A DNA stretch of 64,000 nucleotides from Marmoricola sp. Leaf446 (GTDB lineage Bacteria; Actinomycetota; Actinomycetes; Propionibacteriales; Nocardioidaceae): NCBI RefSeq assembly GCF_001424755.1, contig NZ_LMRF01000006.1:157606-221605 (forward strand), read 5' to 3'. Shown here in pieces: positions 9,653 to 18,950 of the stretch. Numbering within the stretch: position 1 is the first letter of the stretch; the number at the start of each line of letters is the position of its first letter. The notes under the pieces were generated by a model. It was not told the DNA's origin, ran no database searches, and was given only the letters and a program-made list of their open reading frames with translations. The position numbers and the translations under genes were made by a program.

Positions 9653-11676
9653 TTGCCCGTCCTCGTCCGGCCGCGTCGCTCGTCGCCGGGGCGCACCCGC
9701 GTGAAGTCGCGGTCGGTGCGGCGCTTGGCCTCCTCGGCACCGCGCAGCTGGTAGGGCACCGAGGTGACCATGACGCCGGGGCTGAACAGCAGCCGGCCCT
9801 TGAGCCGCAGCGCGGTCTGGTTGTGCAGCAGCTGCTCCCACCAGCGGCCCACGACGTACTCCGGGATGTAGACCGCCACCACGCCGCGCGGGTTGGACCG
9901 GCGGATCTCGGAGGTGTAGGCCACGATCGGGCGGATCACCTCGCGGTAGGGCGAGTAGAGCATCTTCAGCGGCACGTCGATCCGCATCGCGTCCCACTCG
10001 TCGACCAGGCGCGTGGTGCGCTCGCTGTCGGCGTCGACGAAGACCGCCTCGAGCACGTTGGGCCGCGTCGCCTTGGCGTAGGCGAGCGCCCGCATGGTCG
10101 GCTTGTGCAGCTTGGAGACGAGCACGATCGCGTGCACGCGGGTCGGCATGATCGGGTCGGAGTCACCGACCACCAGCTCGTCCTCGACCCGGTCGTAGTG
10201 ACGCCGGATCGCGGTCATGATGGCGTAGAAGGCGCCCATGGCCAGGATGGTGATCCAGGCCCCGGCGAGGAACTTGGTGATCAGCACGATCACCAGCACG
10301 ACCGCGGTCAGGCCCAGGCCGAAGGCGTTGATCAGCCGCGAGCGCACCATCCGGCGCCGGGTCGCCGGGTCGCGCTCGGTCTGCAGGTGGCGCGTCCAGT
10401 GGCGGATCATGCCGAGCTGGCTGAGGTTGAAGGAGACGAAGACGCCGACGATGTAGAGCTGGATCAGCTTGGTCGTCTGGGCGTCGAAGACCACGATCAG
10501 CACGATCGCGACGGCGGCCAGGAAGACGATGCCGTTGCTGTAGGCCAGCCGGTCGCCGCGGGAGCCGAAGGCACGTGGCATCAAGCCGTCCTTGGCCAGG
10601 ATCGAGCCCAGCACCGGGAAGCCGTTGAAGGCGGTGTTGGCCGCCAGCACCAGGATCACCCCGGTGACGACGACGACGAAGTAGAAGCCGGGCGGGAACT
10701 CGTCGAAGATCGCGCGGGCGAGCTGGGCGATCACGGTGTCCTGCACGTAGCCCTCGGGCAGCGCCCCGCCGCCGGGGAGCCGGAGGTTCTCCAGGTCGTT
10801 GGGGTCCACGAAGCGCAGCCCCATCTGGCGGGCCAGCGTGATGACGCTGACCATCATGGTGACCGCGATCAGGCCGAGCAGCAGCAGCGTGGTGGCGGCG
10901 TTGCGGCTCTTGGGCTTGCGGAACGCGGGCACCCCGTTGGAGATCGCCTCGACGCCGGTCAGCGCCGCGCAGCCCGACGAGAAGGCCCGGGCCAGCAGGA
11001 ACACCAGACCGATGGTGGTCAGCGGCTGCTCCCACCCCTCCTGCGGCACCACCTCGAGCTGGGCGCTGGCCACGTCGGGCAGCGTGCCGGTCGCCAGCTG
11101 GAGCAGGCCCAGCGCGCACATGCCGATGATGGCCGCCATGAAGAGGTAGGTCGGGACGGCGAAGAAGCCCCCGGACTCCCGGACGCCCCGCAGGTTCAGC
11201 GCGGCCAGCACGACCACCAGCACCGAGGCGACCACGACCTGGTGGTCGTGCACGAAGGGCACCGCCGCACCGGCGTACTGCGAGGCCGAGGAGATCGAGA
11301 CCGCGACGGTGAGGACGTAGTCGACGAGCAGCGCGCTCGCGACCGTCTTCCCGGCCGAGACACCGAGGTTGACCGTGGCCACCTCGTAGTCGCCGCCGCC
11401 CGAGGGGTAGGCGTGCACCGTCTGGCGGTACGACGCGACGACGGTCAGCATCACCAGCGCGACCGCGAGCGCGATCTTCCACGACCAGACGTAGGCCGAG
11501 CTGCCGGCGATGGCCAGCATGATGAAGACCTCGTCGGGCGCGTAGGCGACCGAGGACAGCGCGTCGCTGGCGAAGACGGGGAGGGCGATGCGCTTGGGCA
11601 GCAGGGTCTCGCCCAGCTGCGAGCTCCTCAGCTTGCGTCCGAGCAGGATGCGCTTGCTGACATTTCCCACGCCCAC
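9649..11676 (-). CDS. KimA-like APC-superfamily potassium importer
   Basis: This 675-residue membrane protein has about 12 transmembrane helices followed by a cytosolic USP-like C-terminal domain (about 515-650). Signature stretches ASDALSSVAYAPDE, YPSGGGDYEV, LLVDYVLTVAVSISS and ALTGVEAISNGVP match the KimA high-affinity potassium/proton importer of Bacillus (family knowledge). KimA is inhibited by c-di-AMP through its C-terminal domain. Two TrkA-type regulatory genes lie divergently 60 bases away, supporting a potassium role. The GTG start 11676 is preceded at 6 bases by a TAGCCT -10 box, as for a leaderless transcript. A generic amino-acid permease is the alternative. Confidence 0.82.
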   Translation of the reverse strand: MGVGNVSKRILLGRKLRSSQLGETLLPKRIALPVFASDALSSVAYAPDEVFIMLAIAGSSAYVWSWKIALAVALVMLTVVASYRQTVHAYPSGGGDYEVATVNLGVSAGKTVASALLVDYVLTVAVSISSASQYAGAAVPFVHDHQVVVASVLVVVLAALNLRGVRESGGFFAVPTYLFMAAIIGMCALGLLQLATGTLPDVASAQLEVVPQEGWEQPLTTIGLVFLLARAFSSGCAALTGVEAISNGVPAFRKPKSRNAATTLLLLGLIAVTMMVSVITLARQMGLRFVDPNDLENLRLPGGGALPEGYVQDTVIAQLARAIFDEFPPGFYFVVVVTGVILVLAANTAFNGFPVLGSILAKDGLMPRAFGSRGDRLAYSNGIVFLAAVAIVLIVVFDAQTTKLIQLYIVGVFVSFNLSQLGMIRHWTRHLQTERDPATRRRMVRSRLINAFGLGLTAVVLVIVLITKFLAGAWITILAMGAFYAIMTAIRRHYDRVEDELVVGDSDPIMPTRVHAIVLVSKLHKPTMRALAYAKATRPNVLEAVFVDADSERTTRLVDEWDAMRIDVPLKMLYSPYREVIRPIVAYTSEIRRSNPRGVVAVYIPEYVVGRWWEQLLHNQTALRLKGRLLFSPGVMVTSVPYQLRGAEEAKRRTDRDFTRVRPGDERRGRTRTGK

Positions 11677-11682
11677 CAGGCG

Positions 11683-11688
11683 AGGCTA
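11683..11688 (-). promoter_or_regulatory. Leaderless -10 box (TAGCCT) for the KimA-like gene
   Basis: The minus strand reads TAGCCT 6 bases before GTG 11676, supporting that start and a transcript without a leader. Confidence 0.5.
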
Positions 11689-11723
11689 TGGCACGCCCGA
11701 CCACCGGCGTGCCGTGACTCCAC

Positions 11724-11729
11724 TACTGT
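11724..11729 (+). promoter_or_regulatory. Leaderless -10 box (TACTGT) for ceoB
   Basis: TACTGT lies 7 bases before GTG 11737 and decides between the GTG codons at 11728 and 11737. Confidence 0.5.
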
Positions 11730-11736
11730 GCGAGAT

Positions 11737-12399
11737 GTGCACGTCGTGATCATGGGCTGCGGCCGCGTCGGATCGACGCTCGCCCGCAGCCTCGAGGACC
11801 GGAACCACACCGTCAGCGTGATCGACAGCAACCCCGACGCCTTCCGGCGGCTCGGTCCCTCGTTCAACGGCACCAAGGTCACCGGCTACGGCTTCGACCA
11901 GGCCGTGCTGACCGAGGCCGGCATCTCGCGCGCCGACGCCTTCGCGGCCGTCAGCAGCGGCGACAACTCCAACATCATCGCGGCGCGCGTGGCCCGGGAG
12001 TCCTTCGGGATCGACCAGGTCGTGGCCCGCATCTACGACCCCGGCCGCGCCGAGGTCTACCAGCGGCTCGGCATCACCACGGTCGCCACGGTGAAGTGGA
12101 CGGCCGACCAGGTGCTGCGCCGGATCCTGCCCGCCGGCGCCGAGCCCGACTTCCGCGACCCCTCGGGCACGATCCGCGTCGACCAGGTGCCGGTGCCCGA
12201 GCACTGGGTCGGTCAGCGCACGATCCACTTCCAGGAGCAGTCCGGCAGCCGGATCGCCTGGATCGACCGGCTCGGCGAGGGCATGCTCTCCAGCCGCGAG
12301 ACGGTGCTGCAGGAGGGCGACGTCCTCCACCTGGTGATGCGCGAGGAGAACGCCACCCGGGTCTACGACGTGCTCAAGAACCACCCGGAGACAGACTGA
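11737..12399 (+). CDS. ceoB: TrkA-family potassium uptake regulatory subunit
   Basis: This 220-residue cytosolic protein has an N-terminal RCK_N Rossmann domain (VIMGCGRVGSTLARSLE, GxGxxG type, nucleotide-binding) and an RCK_C domain from about 140. Such subunits gate potassium channels or transporters in response to NAD(H)/ATP and, in many Gram-positives, c-di-AMP. The name follows the mycobacterial gene at the same place. Its TGA overlaps the ATG of ceoC by one base, so the pair is cotranslated. No TrkH/KtrB pore gene lies in this window. The divergent KimA-like importer is the only local potassium transporter. Confidence 0.88.
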   Translation: MHVVIMGCGRVGSTLARSLEDRNHTVSVIDSNPDAFRRLGPSFNGTKVTGYGFDQAVLTEAGISRADAFAAVSSGDNSNIIAARVARESFGIDQVVARIYDPGRAEVYQRLGITTVATVKWTADQVLRRILPAGAEPDFRDPSGTIRVDQVPVPEHWVGQRTIHFQEQSGSRIAWIDRLGEGMLSSRETVLQEGDVLHLVMREENATRVYDVLKNHPETD

Positions 12400-13073
12400 T
12401 GAAGGTCGCCATCGCAGGAGCCGGCGCCGTCGGCCGCTCGATCGCCCGCGAGCTGATCGGCAACGGCCACCTCGTGCTGCTGATCGACAAGTCGCCGCAC
12501 GCCATCAAGCCCGACCGGGTGCCCGACGCCGAGTGGCTGCTGGCCGACTCCTGCGAGCTGTCCTCGCTGGAGGAGGCCCGCCTCCAGGAGTGCGACGTCG
12601 TCATCGCCGCCACTGGCGACGACAAGGTCAACCTGGTCACCTCGCTGCTGGCCAAGACCGAGTTCGGCGTGCCCCGCACGGTCGGCCGGGTCAACCACCC
12701 CAACAACGAGTGGCTGTTCACCGAGGCCTGGGGCGTCGACGTCAACGTCTCGACGCCGCGCATCATGTCGGCGCTGGTGGAGGAGGCCGTCACGGTCGGC
12801 GACCTGGTGCGGCTGTTCACCTTCCGCCAGGGCGGCGCCAACCTCGTGGAGATGACGCTGCCGGCGGACTCGCCGTACGTCGGGAAGCCGTCGGGGCTGA
12901 TCCCCTTCCCCGACAACTGCGCGTTGGTGACGATCCTGCGCGACGGCCAGGTCTACGTGCCCGACCCCGACCAGCCGGTCGAGGCGGGCGACGAGCTGCT
13001 CCTGGTCGTCCCCGCGGAGCTCGAGGACCAGCTCGAGGTGCTGCTGGCGCCCGAGGAGCACCGGGCGAAGTAG
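12399..13073 (+). CDS. ceoC: TrkA-family potassium uptake regulatory subunit
   Basis: This 224-residue paralogue of the preceding gene has RCK_N near 1-120 (VAIAGAGAVGRSIARELI and the acidic LLIDK that ends the second strand) and RCK_C near 135-220. It is expected to form a heteromer or act in the same ring as CeoB to regulate potassium uptake. The ATG shares its A with the TGA of ceoB. Downstream, the gene converges with the DUF3159 gene, only 7 bases away, and no terminator hairpin is obvious. Confidence 0.88.
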   Translation: MKVAIAGAGAVGRSIARELIGNGHLVLLIDKSPHAIKPDRVPDAEWLLADSCELSSLEEARLQECDVVIAATGDDKVNLVTSLLAKTEFGVPRTVGRVNHPNNEWLFTEAWGVDVNVSTPRIMSALVEEAVTVGDLVRLFTFRQGGANLVEMTLPADSPYVGKPSGLIPFPDNCALVTILRDGQVYVPDPDQPVEAGDELLLVVPAELEDQLEVLLAPEEHRAK

Positions 13074-13080
13074 CCGTCCG

Positions 13081-13827
13081 CTAGACCTGGGGCGCGGGCT
13101 CGCCCGGCTCGACCGGGGTCTTGTTGCGGGTCAGCACCCAGACCATGCCGGCCAGGCAGGCGACCTGCAGCGGCCAGCCCATCACCAGCTTGGCGACGCC
13201 GAGCGCGGCCACGGCCGACCCCGTCGACCACCAGCCCTCGGTGCCGGCGTACCAGATCGGCAGCTGGACGGCGACGCGCAGCAGGCACGGGAGCGCCAGC
13301 AGCCAGGTCAGCCGCGAGCACAGCCGCACCACCCGCCGGTCGGCGTGCCAGGCCGTGGGATCGCCGGTGACGCTGCCGACGATGAAGCCCACCAGCGGCC
13401 ACCGGATGGCGATGGTGAAGACCATCAGCGCGGCGTAGACGGCGTTGTAGATCAGGCCGGGCAGGAAGTAGGCCAGGGCCTGCTCCCCCTCGTCGCCCCC
13501 ACCGCGCGCGGCGCGCCACGCGAACAGCGCGCCGATGCCGATGCCGAAGAGCGCGTTGAGCACGAACTGCACCGAGGACCGCTGCACCAGGCGTACGACG
13601 AGCAGGACCGCCGCCGCCGCCACGCTGACCGTGATCGCCAGCCGGAGGTCGTGCAGGGTCAGGAACAGCACGGTGAAGCAAATCGTCGGCACCGCGGCCT
13701 CGAGCATGCCGCGGACCCCGCCGAGGGCCTCGCCGAGCTGCTTGCGCACGACCTCCTCGACCGTGGCCGCCGACGGGGCGGACGCAGCGGCGGGCGTCGT
13801 GGTGGCGGGCGCCTCCGGCTCGGTCAT
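13081..13827 (-). CDS. DUF3159 membrane protein
   Basis: This 248-residue integral membrane protein of the actinobacterial DUF3159 family has about six hydrophobic helices between 45 and 235 and an Ala/Thr/Pro-rich cytosolic N-terminus. The function is unknown. The same gene sits between the ceo genes and dut in many actinobacteria. Its ATG overlaps the stop of the OB-fold gene as ATGA, so it is coupled to the dut operon (dut, DUF3710, OB-fold, DUF3159). Confidence 0.85.
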   Translation of the reverse strand: MTEPEAPATTTPAAASAPSAATVEEVVRKQLGEALGGVRGMLEAAVPTICFTVLFLTLHDLRLAITVSVAAAAVLLVVRLVQRSSVQFVLNALFGIGIGALFAWRAARGGGDEGEQALAYFLPGLIYNAVYAALMVFTIAIRWPLVGFIVGSVTGDPTAWHADRRVVRLCSRLTWLLALPCLLRVAVQLPIWYAGTEGWWSTGSAVAALGVAKLVMGWPLQVACLAGMVWVLTRNKTPVEPGEPAPQV

Positions 13828-14303
13828 CGCGGCCTCAGGAAGTAGCGCGGGTTGTACATCACCCGGTGGCCGTCGTGGACGCCGACGCGACCCATCACCC
13901 GGATGCCGCGGCCGGGGGTGATCCCGGCGATCCGGCGCCGGCCGAGCCAGAGCACGGTGATCGACCCGGAGCCGTCGTAGAGCTCGGCCTCCAGCGCGGG
14001 CACCCCGCCCCGCGGGCGCAGCGACACCGTCTTGAGCGTGCCCTGGAGGATGACCGGCTCACGGTCGGGCGCCTCGGCGATGCTGACCAGGCCCGCCTTG
14101 CGGGTGTCCTGGCGCAGCTCGCGGGCCTCCTCGCGGTCGCTGCTGGCCCACCGGCTGATGGAGGCGCGCAACCGGCTGCGGTGCTTGTGCTCCTCGCCGT
14201 CGTGGTCGCGAGGGCGCTCGTGACCGCCGTAGCGGGGCTCGTCGACCGCGCGGTCGGCCTCCCGGGCCGCCCGGGCGGCCCGACGCTCGTGCTGCTCGGC
14301 CAT
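13824..14303 (-). CDS. OB-fold nucleic-acid-binding domain protein
   Basis: This 159-residue protein has a highly charged N-terminal 50 residues, rich in Arg, Glu and His. A compact OB-fold follows from about 75 to 155, with PVILQGTLKTVSL, SITVLWLGRRRIAGI and RVMGRVG as its strands. The fold, known from tRNA anticodon-binding and RecG wedge domains, points to nucleic-acid binding, but no target is known. It lies inside the dut operon, 11 bases after the DUF3710 gene, and overlaps the DUF3159 gene by 4 bases. Confidence 0.8.
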   Translation of the reverse strand: MAEQHERRAARAAREADRAVDEPRYGGHERPRDHDGEEHKHRSRLRASISRWASSDREEARELRQDTRKAGLVSIAEAPDREPVILQGTLKTVSLRPRGGVPALEAELYDGSGSITVLWLGRRRIAGITPGRGIRVMGRVGVHDGHRVMYNPRYFLRPR

Positions 14304-14314
14304 GTGCGGGGCCC

Positions 14315-14983
14315 CTACTCCGACGCGGGCCTGGCGTCGGGGGGCAGCACCAGCGGCAGCGGGGAGCCGGGCGGCATCGCCTCGGCGCCGCGACGCACGA
14401 CCGCCGAGCGGATCAGCTCGTCCCACGGCAACGCCTTCTCGGGGTCGACGGCGGGGTTGCCCATCAGGTTGGAGCGCAGCAGCCAGGTCGGCCCGACGTG
14501 GCCCACGAAGCGGCTCGCCTGCGTGGCGGACTCCCCCTCGGGCGAGGTGACCGGCACCAGGCACAGCAGCTCGGTGCCGAAGGGGCCCTCCTGCTCGGTG
14601 GCGGTGCCACCGACGCGCTCGGTCTCGGCCGCGATCCGGGGACGCAGCTCCTCCCAGGCCTCGCCGCCGCGGGAGGCGGCGAAGGGACGCAGCTCCAGGG
14701 CGCCGTCGGCCCCCACGAGCAGCACGGCCGCGACGTTGCCGGTGTCCTCCTCGACCTGGAGCCGCAGCTCCACGCCGTCGGCGGGCTCCAGGAGCAGGCT
14801 GCCCAGGTCGACCAGCCGGCGCTCCTCGAGGTCGACCTCGGAGACGTCGTAGGGGCCGGTCTCGGGGGCCTCGCGGGTGCGGGCCGGCGGCTCGACGCCG
14901 TCCCGGGCGTCGTCCTCGACCACCTCGTCGAGGGGAGCGGCTGCTCCCTCGTCGTGTCCCGAACGCCTGCGGCCGAACCTCAC
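14315..14983 (-). CDS. DUF3710 family protein
   Basis: This 222-residue actinobacteria-specific protein has an acidic N-terminal 50 residues followed by an alpha/beta core. It contains [15 protein letters not shown] near 180, a hallmark of the family. No enzymatic motif is evident and its function is unknown. The GTG start overlaps the dut stop as GTGA, which makes it the gene most tightly coupled to dUTPase. This pairing is conserved in mycobacteria and streptomycetes. Confidence 0.83.
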   Translation of the reverse strand: MRFGRRRSGHDEGAAAPLDEVVEDDARDGVEPPARTREAPETGPYDVSEVDLEERRLVDLGSLLLEPADGVELRLQVEEDTGNVAAVLLVGADGALELRPFAASRGGEAWEELRPRIAAETERVGGTATEQEGPFGTELLCLVPVTSPEGESATQASRFVGHVGPTWLLRSNLMGNPAVDPEKALPWDELIRSAVVRRGAEAMPPGSPLPLVLPPDARPASE

Positions 14984-15465
14984 GATGGTGCGCCTTCCCT
15001 CGTCGACTGCTCCGCGGAGGCGAAGCCTCCCGTCGAACCGTAGCCCCCGGCGCCCCGGTCCGACGCGCCCAGGTCACCGACGTCGGCGACCTCCTCGAAG
15101 ACGGCCGTCTCGCAGCGCTGCACCACCAGCTGGGCGATCCGGTCGCCGCGGCGCACGGTGAACGGCGCCTCGCGGTCGGTGTTGACCAGGCACACCTGCA
15201 CCTCGCCGCGGTAGCCCGCGTCGATGGTCCCCGGCGCGTTGACGATGGAGATGCCGTGGCGCGCCGCCAGCCCGGAGCGCGGGTGCACCAGGCCGACGTG
15301 GCCCTCGGGCAGCGCGAGCGCGATCCCGGTCGGGACCAGCGCCCGCTCGCCGGGGGCCAGGGTGACCTCGGTGGCGGCGTGGAGGTCGGCGCCGGCGTCG
15401 CCGGGGTGGGCGTACGACGGGAGCGGCAGCCCGGGGTCCAGCCTGGTCACAGCGATCCGCACCAT
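14980..15465 (-). CDS. dut: dUTP diphosphatase (trimeric dUTPase)
   Basis: This 161-residue enzyme hydrolyses dUTP to dUMP and PPi, which keeps uracil out of DNA and feeds dTMP synthesis. The five trimeric dUTPase motifs are present: [35 protein letters not shown] and the C-terminal [10 protein letters not shown] lid. The ATG start is 8 bases from a TAGGGT box on the minus strand (15474-15479), a leaderless layout. It is the first gene of the operon ending with DUF3159, and it diverges from the DUF3093 gene. Confidence 0.97.
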   Translation of the reverse strand: MVRIAVTRLDPGLPLPSYAHPGDAGADLHAATEVTLAPGERALVPTGIALALPEGHVGLVHPRSGLAARHGISIVNAPGTIDAGYRGEVQVCLVNTDREAPFTVRRGDRIAQLVVQRCETAVFEEVADVGDLGASDRGAGGYGSTGGFASAEQSTREGAPS

Positions 15466-15473
15466 GGGGCGCG

Positions 15474-15479
15474 ACCCTA
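15474..15479 (-). promoter_or_regulatory. Leaderless -10 box (TAGGGT) for dut
   Basis: The minus strand reads TAGGGT 8 bases before ATG 15465. The divergent DUF3093 gene has its own CAGGCT box at 15506-15511, 6 bases from its GTG. Confidence 0.5.
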
Positions 15480-15517
15480 CCCGCGCCGACGGACCGCGCG
15501 GGTGACAGGCTGGGACC

Positions 15518-16015
15518 GTGCCGCCGACCGACTCCCCCGCGCCGTCCGGCGCGTCCGGGACCACCTACTCCGAGCGCCTGCACGTGCCGCTGCGCTGGTG
15601 GGTGCAGGCCACGATGCTGCTGGCCACGGTGTGGCTGGCGTTCGTGGTGGCGATGCCCCCGTGGGTGGCGTCGGCGCTGGCGGGCGGGCTGCTGGTGGCG
15701 ACGTACGCCTTCTTCGCGTGGGTCGGGAGCGCGGTCGTCGCGGTCCGCGACGGGGAGCTGCGGGCCGGTCGCGCCCACGTCGCCACCCGGCTGCTCGGCC
15801 CCGCCGAGGCGCTCGACGCCGAGCAGACCCGCCGGGTGCACGGCGTGGACGCCGACGCCCGTGCGTTCCTGATGACCCGGCCCTACCTCAAGCGGGCGGT
15901 GCTGGTGCCGGTGCTCGACCCGGCCGACCCCACGCCGTACTGGCTGGTCTCCACGCGGCACCCCGGTCCGCTCGCGGCGGCCCTCGAGGGCTCGGCGGGC
16001 GCACCCGGCGCGTAG
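15518..16015 (+). CDS. DUF3093 membrane protein
   Basis: This 165-residue protein has two adjacent hydrophobic helices near 25-75, with the typical [13 protein letters not shown] entry, followed by a cytosolic beta-rich domain. It belongs to actinobacterial family DUF3093, of unknown function, found next to dut. The GTG start follows a CAGGCT box by 6 bases. The conserved C-terminal segment [15 protein letters not shown] is present. Confidence 0.82.
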   Translation: MPPTDSPAPSGASGTTYSERLHVPLRWWVQATMLLATVWLAFVVAMPPWVASALAGGLLVATYAFFAWVGSAVVAVRDGELRAGRAHVATRLLGPAEALDAEQTRRVHGVDADARAFLMTRPYLKRAVLVPVLDPADPTPYWLVSTRHPGPLAAALEGSAGAPGA

Positions 16016-16080
16016 CCCTAGGGTGGGTGGGTACCCCTGCAGGACCGTGGGGAACGCACCACGCACACGAGAGGCAGGAC

Positions 16081-16416
16081 ATGGCCAAGCACGACGAACC
16101 CGCGAAGGACAGCTCCAAGGTCTGGTCGATCTTCTCCCTGGCAGCGGCGCTGCTGGGGGCGACCGTGGCCCGCAAGACGGTGACGAAGTCCTGGCAGGCG
16201 GCCACGGGCAAGAACCCGCCCGCCAACCCCGCCGACCCCGACGTCCAGATGTGGGAGGCGGTGCTGTGGGCAGCCGCCAGCGGCATGGCCATCCAGATCG
16301 CCCGGATGCTGTTCTCCCGCAAGGCCGCGGACTACTACGCCAAGTCGACCGGACACCTGCCCCCCGGACTCGGCAAGGACGACCAGAGCACCAAGGCCGA
16401 CCCCGCCACGACCTGA
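16081..16416 (+). CDS. DUF4235 small membrane protein
   Basis: This 111-residue protein has two predicted membrane segments (about 14-30 and 58-78) and the family motif KNPPANPADPDV between them. DUF4235 proteins are short actinobacterial membrane proteins of unknown function. The ATG start is preceded by GAGAGGCAG. A strong bidirectional terminator follows immediately. Confidence 0.8.
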   Translation: MAKHDEPAKDSSKVWSIFSLAAALLGATVARKTVTKSWQAATGKNPPANPADPDVQMWEAVLWAAASGMAIQIARMLFSRKAADYYAKSTGHLPPGLGKDDQSTKADPATT

Positions 16417-16430
16417 GCAGGTCCCGCACC

Positions 16431-16477
16431 GCACGACGAAGGGCCGTCCCCCACCGGGGGACGGCCCTTCGTCGTGC
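16431..16477. terminator. Strong bidirectional terminator hairpin
   Basis: Perfect 22-bp arms (beginning GCACGACGAAGGGCC) flank a 3-base loop, ACC. It lies between the convergent DUF4235 and DUF4193 genes, so it can serve both. Confidence 0.9.
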
Positions 16478-16504
16478 CGCGCCGGCCCGGGGCCGGCACG
16501 CTGC

Positions 16505-16795
16505 TCAGATGCAGTCGCGGCAGATGAGCTTCTTCTCGTCGGCGAGCTGGCTGCGGTGGTGCACCAGGAAGCAGCTCATGCAGGTGAACTCGTCCATCTG
16601 CTTGGGCTTGACCTCGACGGCCAGCTCCTCGTGCGAGAGGTCAGCGCCGGGCAGCTCGAAGGACTCGGCCGCCTCGGCCTCGTCCTCGTCGACCTTGCCG
16701 GAGTTCTTGTCGTGCCGACGGGCCTTGAGCTCCTCGAGGCTGTCTTCGTTCTGCTCCTCCTCGGTCTTGCGAGGGGCGTCGTAGTCGGTTGCCAT
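16505..16795 (-). CDS. DUF4193 zinc-ribbon-like protein
   Basis: This 96-residue protein is acidic (Asp/Glu-rich, about 1-60) with a C-terminal Cys motif CMSC ... CRDC, spaced like a zinc ribbon. DUF4193 is restricted to actinobacteria and lies near dut and suhB in most. Its role is unknown, though a small zinc-binding regulator is plausible. The ATG start has a clear AGGAGAAG site. About 260 bases upstream, to 17055, hold no recognisable gene. Confidence 0.85.
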   Translation of the reverse strand: MATDYDAPRKTEEEQNEDSLEELKARRHDKNSGKVDEDEAEAAESFELPGADLSHEELAVEVKPKQMDEFTCMSCFLVHHRSQLADEKKLICRDCI

Positions 16796-17055
16796 GTTGC
16801 TTCTCCTGCTCCAGGTCCCAGTGGTGTCCGGCGGTGGACGGTCGGGCTGCGCTGCCCGGTGTCGTCCGCCGCTGCGCGTGACGCTCTCCGCGGTGACGGC
16901 GCGATTGTGCACCAGTCCCTGCGAAATAGCACACCCGGACCCCGGGGTCGGCCCCCGAGGTGGTGGACCTCACCTGAACGCGGGTCGCCACCGCGATGTT
17001 CCCGTAACCGAATCGGGCCGGTCCACACGCTCCGCGGGGCCGTGGTCGGGGGTCC

Positions 17056-17850
17056 TCAGCCCCGGAAGCCGCACTCCCGGACCAGCCGGTCGAACCCGTC
17101 GTACGCCGCGGCGGGGGCCGCCACGACGAGGTCCAGCTCGGGCCCCGCCGAGACCTCGACCACCGCCCCCGCCTCGGTGGCCACGAGCCCGGCGGCGGCG
17201 TGGTCCCACCAGTGCGGGCCCTCCTCGACGTAGCCGTCGACCGCGCCCTCGGCGAGCGCGCACAGGTCGAGGGCGCACGAGCCGCCCCGGCGCACGTCGC
17301 GGACCCGCGCCAGCAGCTCCGCCACCGCCCGGCCCTGGCGGGTCCGGACGTCGCGGGAGTAGCTGAACCCGGTGGCCACCAGGGCGGCCTCCGGCGCCGC
17401 GGGCTCGCGCACCCGCAGCGGCGCGCCGTCGCGCCAGGAGCCGGCGCCGCGGAGCGCGGCGTACTCGCGGCCGAGGACCGGGGCGACGACCGCGCCGGCC
17501 ACGACCTGCTCGACGCCGTCGACGGTGCGGGCCGCGGCGACCGAGACCGCCCAGTGCGGCAGGCCGTAGAGGTAGTTGACGGTGCCGTCGACGGGGTCGA
17601 GGACCCAGCGCACGCCGGAGGAGCCGACCACGTCGTCGCCCTCCTCCCCCACGATGGCGTCGTCGGGCCGGGCGGCCAGGATCCGCTCGCGCAGCAGCTC
17701 CTCGCTGGCGCGGTCGGCCCGGGTGACCACGTCGGTGTCGCTGGACTTGGTGGCGGCGACCTCCACGCCCTCGTGGCGCATCCGCAGCGCCAGCGCGCCG
17801 GCCTCGCGGGCGGCGGTCAGCGCGAGGTCGAGCAGCTCCCGGTCGTCCAC
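17056..17850 (-). CDS. suhB: Inositol monophosphatase family protein
   Basis: This 264-residue Mg-dependent phosphatase of the IMPase/FIG superfamily dephosphorylates inositol-1-phosphate or a related sugar phosphate. Metal-binding motifs are IVGEEG near 67, WVLDPVDGTVNY near 83-94 and WWDHAAAGLVATEAG near 213. The GTG start lies one base after the stop of hemH, so it is in the same operon. Actinobacteria carry several such enzymes; the position beside hemH and DUF4193 matches the one called suhB in mycobacteria. The precise substrate is not certain. Confidence 0.87.
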   Translation of the reverse strand: MDDRELLDLALTAAREAGALALRMRHEGVEVAATKSSDTDVVTRADRASEELLRERILAARPDDAIVGEEGDDVVGSSGVRWVLDPVDGTVNYLYGLPHWAVSVAAARTVDGVEQVVAGAVVAPVLGREYAALRGAGSWRDGAPLRVREPAAPEAALVATGFSYSRDVRTRQGRAVAELLARVRDVRRGGSCALDLCALAEGAVDGYVEEGPHWWDHAAAGLVATEAGAVVEVSAGPELDLVVAAPAAAYDGFDRLVRECGFRG

Positions 17851-17851
17851 G

Positions 17852-18943
17852 TCAGTCCTGCCCGCACAGCGCCGGACGCTCGCCGCGCGGGTTGGGGCAG
17901 CAGCCGACCGGGCACAGGTCCCACGACGCGGGGCCGCCCACCGCGGCCCGCTCGACCGGCTGCGAGGCGGGCTCGCCGGACTCCACCGCGGCCCGCTCGA
18001 GCAGCAGGTCGCGGGCCATCGCCACGAAGCGGGGGTCGACCCCGGCGGTGGCGGCGCGGGCGAAGGGCAGCCCGATCTCCTCGGCGGTGGCACGGGCCTC
18101 GGTGTCGAGGTCGTAGATGACCTCCATGTGGTCGGAGACGAAACCGATCGGCACCACCACCGCCCCGGGCACCTCGCGGGCGTGCAGGTCGCGCAGGTGG
18201 TCGTTGACGTCGGGCTCGAGCCACGGCACGTGCGGCGGGCCCGAGCGGGAGCAGAACACCAGCTCGGCCGGGTAGCGGTGACCGGTCTCCTGACGGACCC
18301 GGGCCACCACCTGCTCCATCACCAGGCGGTGCTGCGCGGTGTAGGCGTGGCCCTCCGGGCCGCTGCTGTCGTCCATCGAGACCGGGATCGAGTGCGTCAC
18401 GAAGGCCAGGTGACCGGCGCGGCGGGCCGCCTCGGGCAGCTCGGCCAGCGCCGCGAGCGTCGCGTCCACCATCGGCTCCACGAAGCCCGGGTGGTTGTAG
18501 TAGTGCCGCAGCTTGTCGATGCGGGGGGCGCCCGGCACCTCTGCGACGGCCGCGGCGAGGTTCTCGCGGTACTGCCGGCACCCGCTGTAGGAGGAGTAGG
18601 CGCTGGTGACCAGCGCGGCCGCCCGCTGCACCCCGTCGTCGCGCATCTGCGCCAGGGTGTCGGCGAGGTAGGGGTCCCAGTTGCGGTTGCCCCAGTAGAC
18701 CGGCACGTCGACGCCGTCGGCGGCCAGGTCGGCCCGCAGCGCCTCGACGAAGGCGCGGTTCTGGTCGTTGATCGGGCTGCGGCCGCCGAAGCCGTAGTAG
18801 TGCTCGCCGACCTCCTCGAGACGGGCGTCCGGGATGTTCTTCCCGGCGGTCACGTTGCGCAGGAACGGGACGACGTCCTCGGGCTTCTCGGGCCCTCCGA
18901 AGGAGACCAGCAGCAGGGCGTCGTACGGGGTCGGGGAGGGCAT
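17852..18943 (-). CDS. hemH: Coproporphyrin/protoporphyrin ferrochelatase
   Basis: This 363-residue enzyme inserts Fe2+ into the porphyrin to finish heme. In actinobacteria the substrate is coproporphyrin III (CpfC). Family motifs are [10 protein letters not shown] at the N-terminus, [14 protein letters not shown] near 110-125 and [12 protein letters not shown] near 255-266. Cys residues in SGCRQY and the C-terminal CPVGCC match the [2Fe-2S] ligands of actinobacterial ferrochelatases. The ATG 18943 follows a TAGGCT box by 7 bases. suhB lies immediately downstream in the same operon. Confidence 0.95.
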   Translation of the reverse strand: MPSPTPYDALLLVSFGGPEKPEDVVPFLRNVTAGKNIPDARLEEVGEHYYGFGGRSPINDQNRAFVEALRADLAADGVDVPVYWGNRNWDPYLADTLAQMRDDGVQRAAALVTSAYSSYSGCRQYRENLAAAVAEVPGAPRIDKLRHYYNHPGFVEPMVDATLAALAELPEAARRAGHLAFVTHSIPVSMDDSSGPEGHAYTAQHRLVMEQVVARVRQETGHRYPAELVFCSRSGPPHVPWLEPDVNDHLRDLHAREVPGAVVVPIGFVSDHMEVIYDLDTEARATAEEIGLPFARAATAGVDPRFVAMARDLLLERAAVESGEPASQPVERAAVGGPASWDLCPVGCCPNPRGERPALCGQD

Positions 18944-18950
18944 GGCGACC

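Noticed and set aside
16431-16477. Long perfect palindrome as another mobile repeat
   Set aside because: It lies between convergent genes, has a three-base loop and no relation to the other palindromes. A terminator explains it fully.
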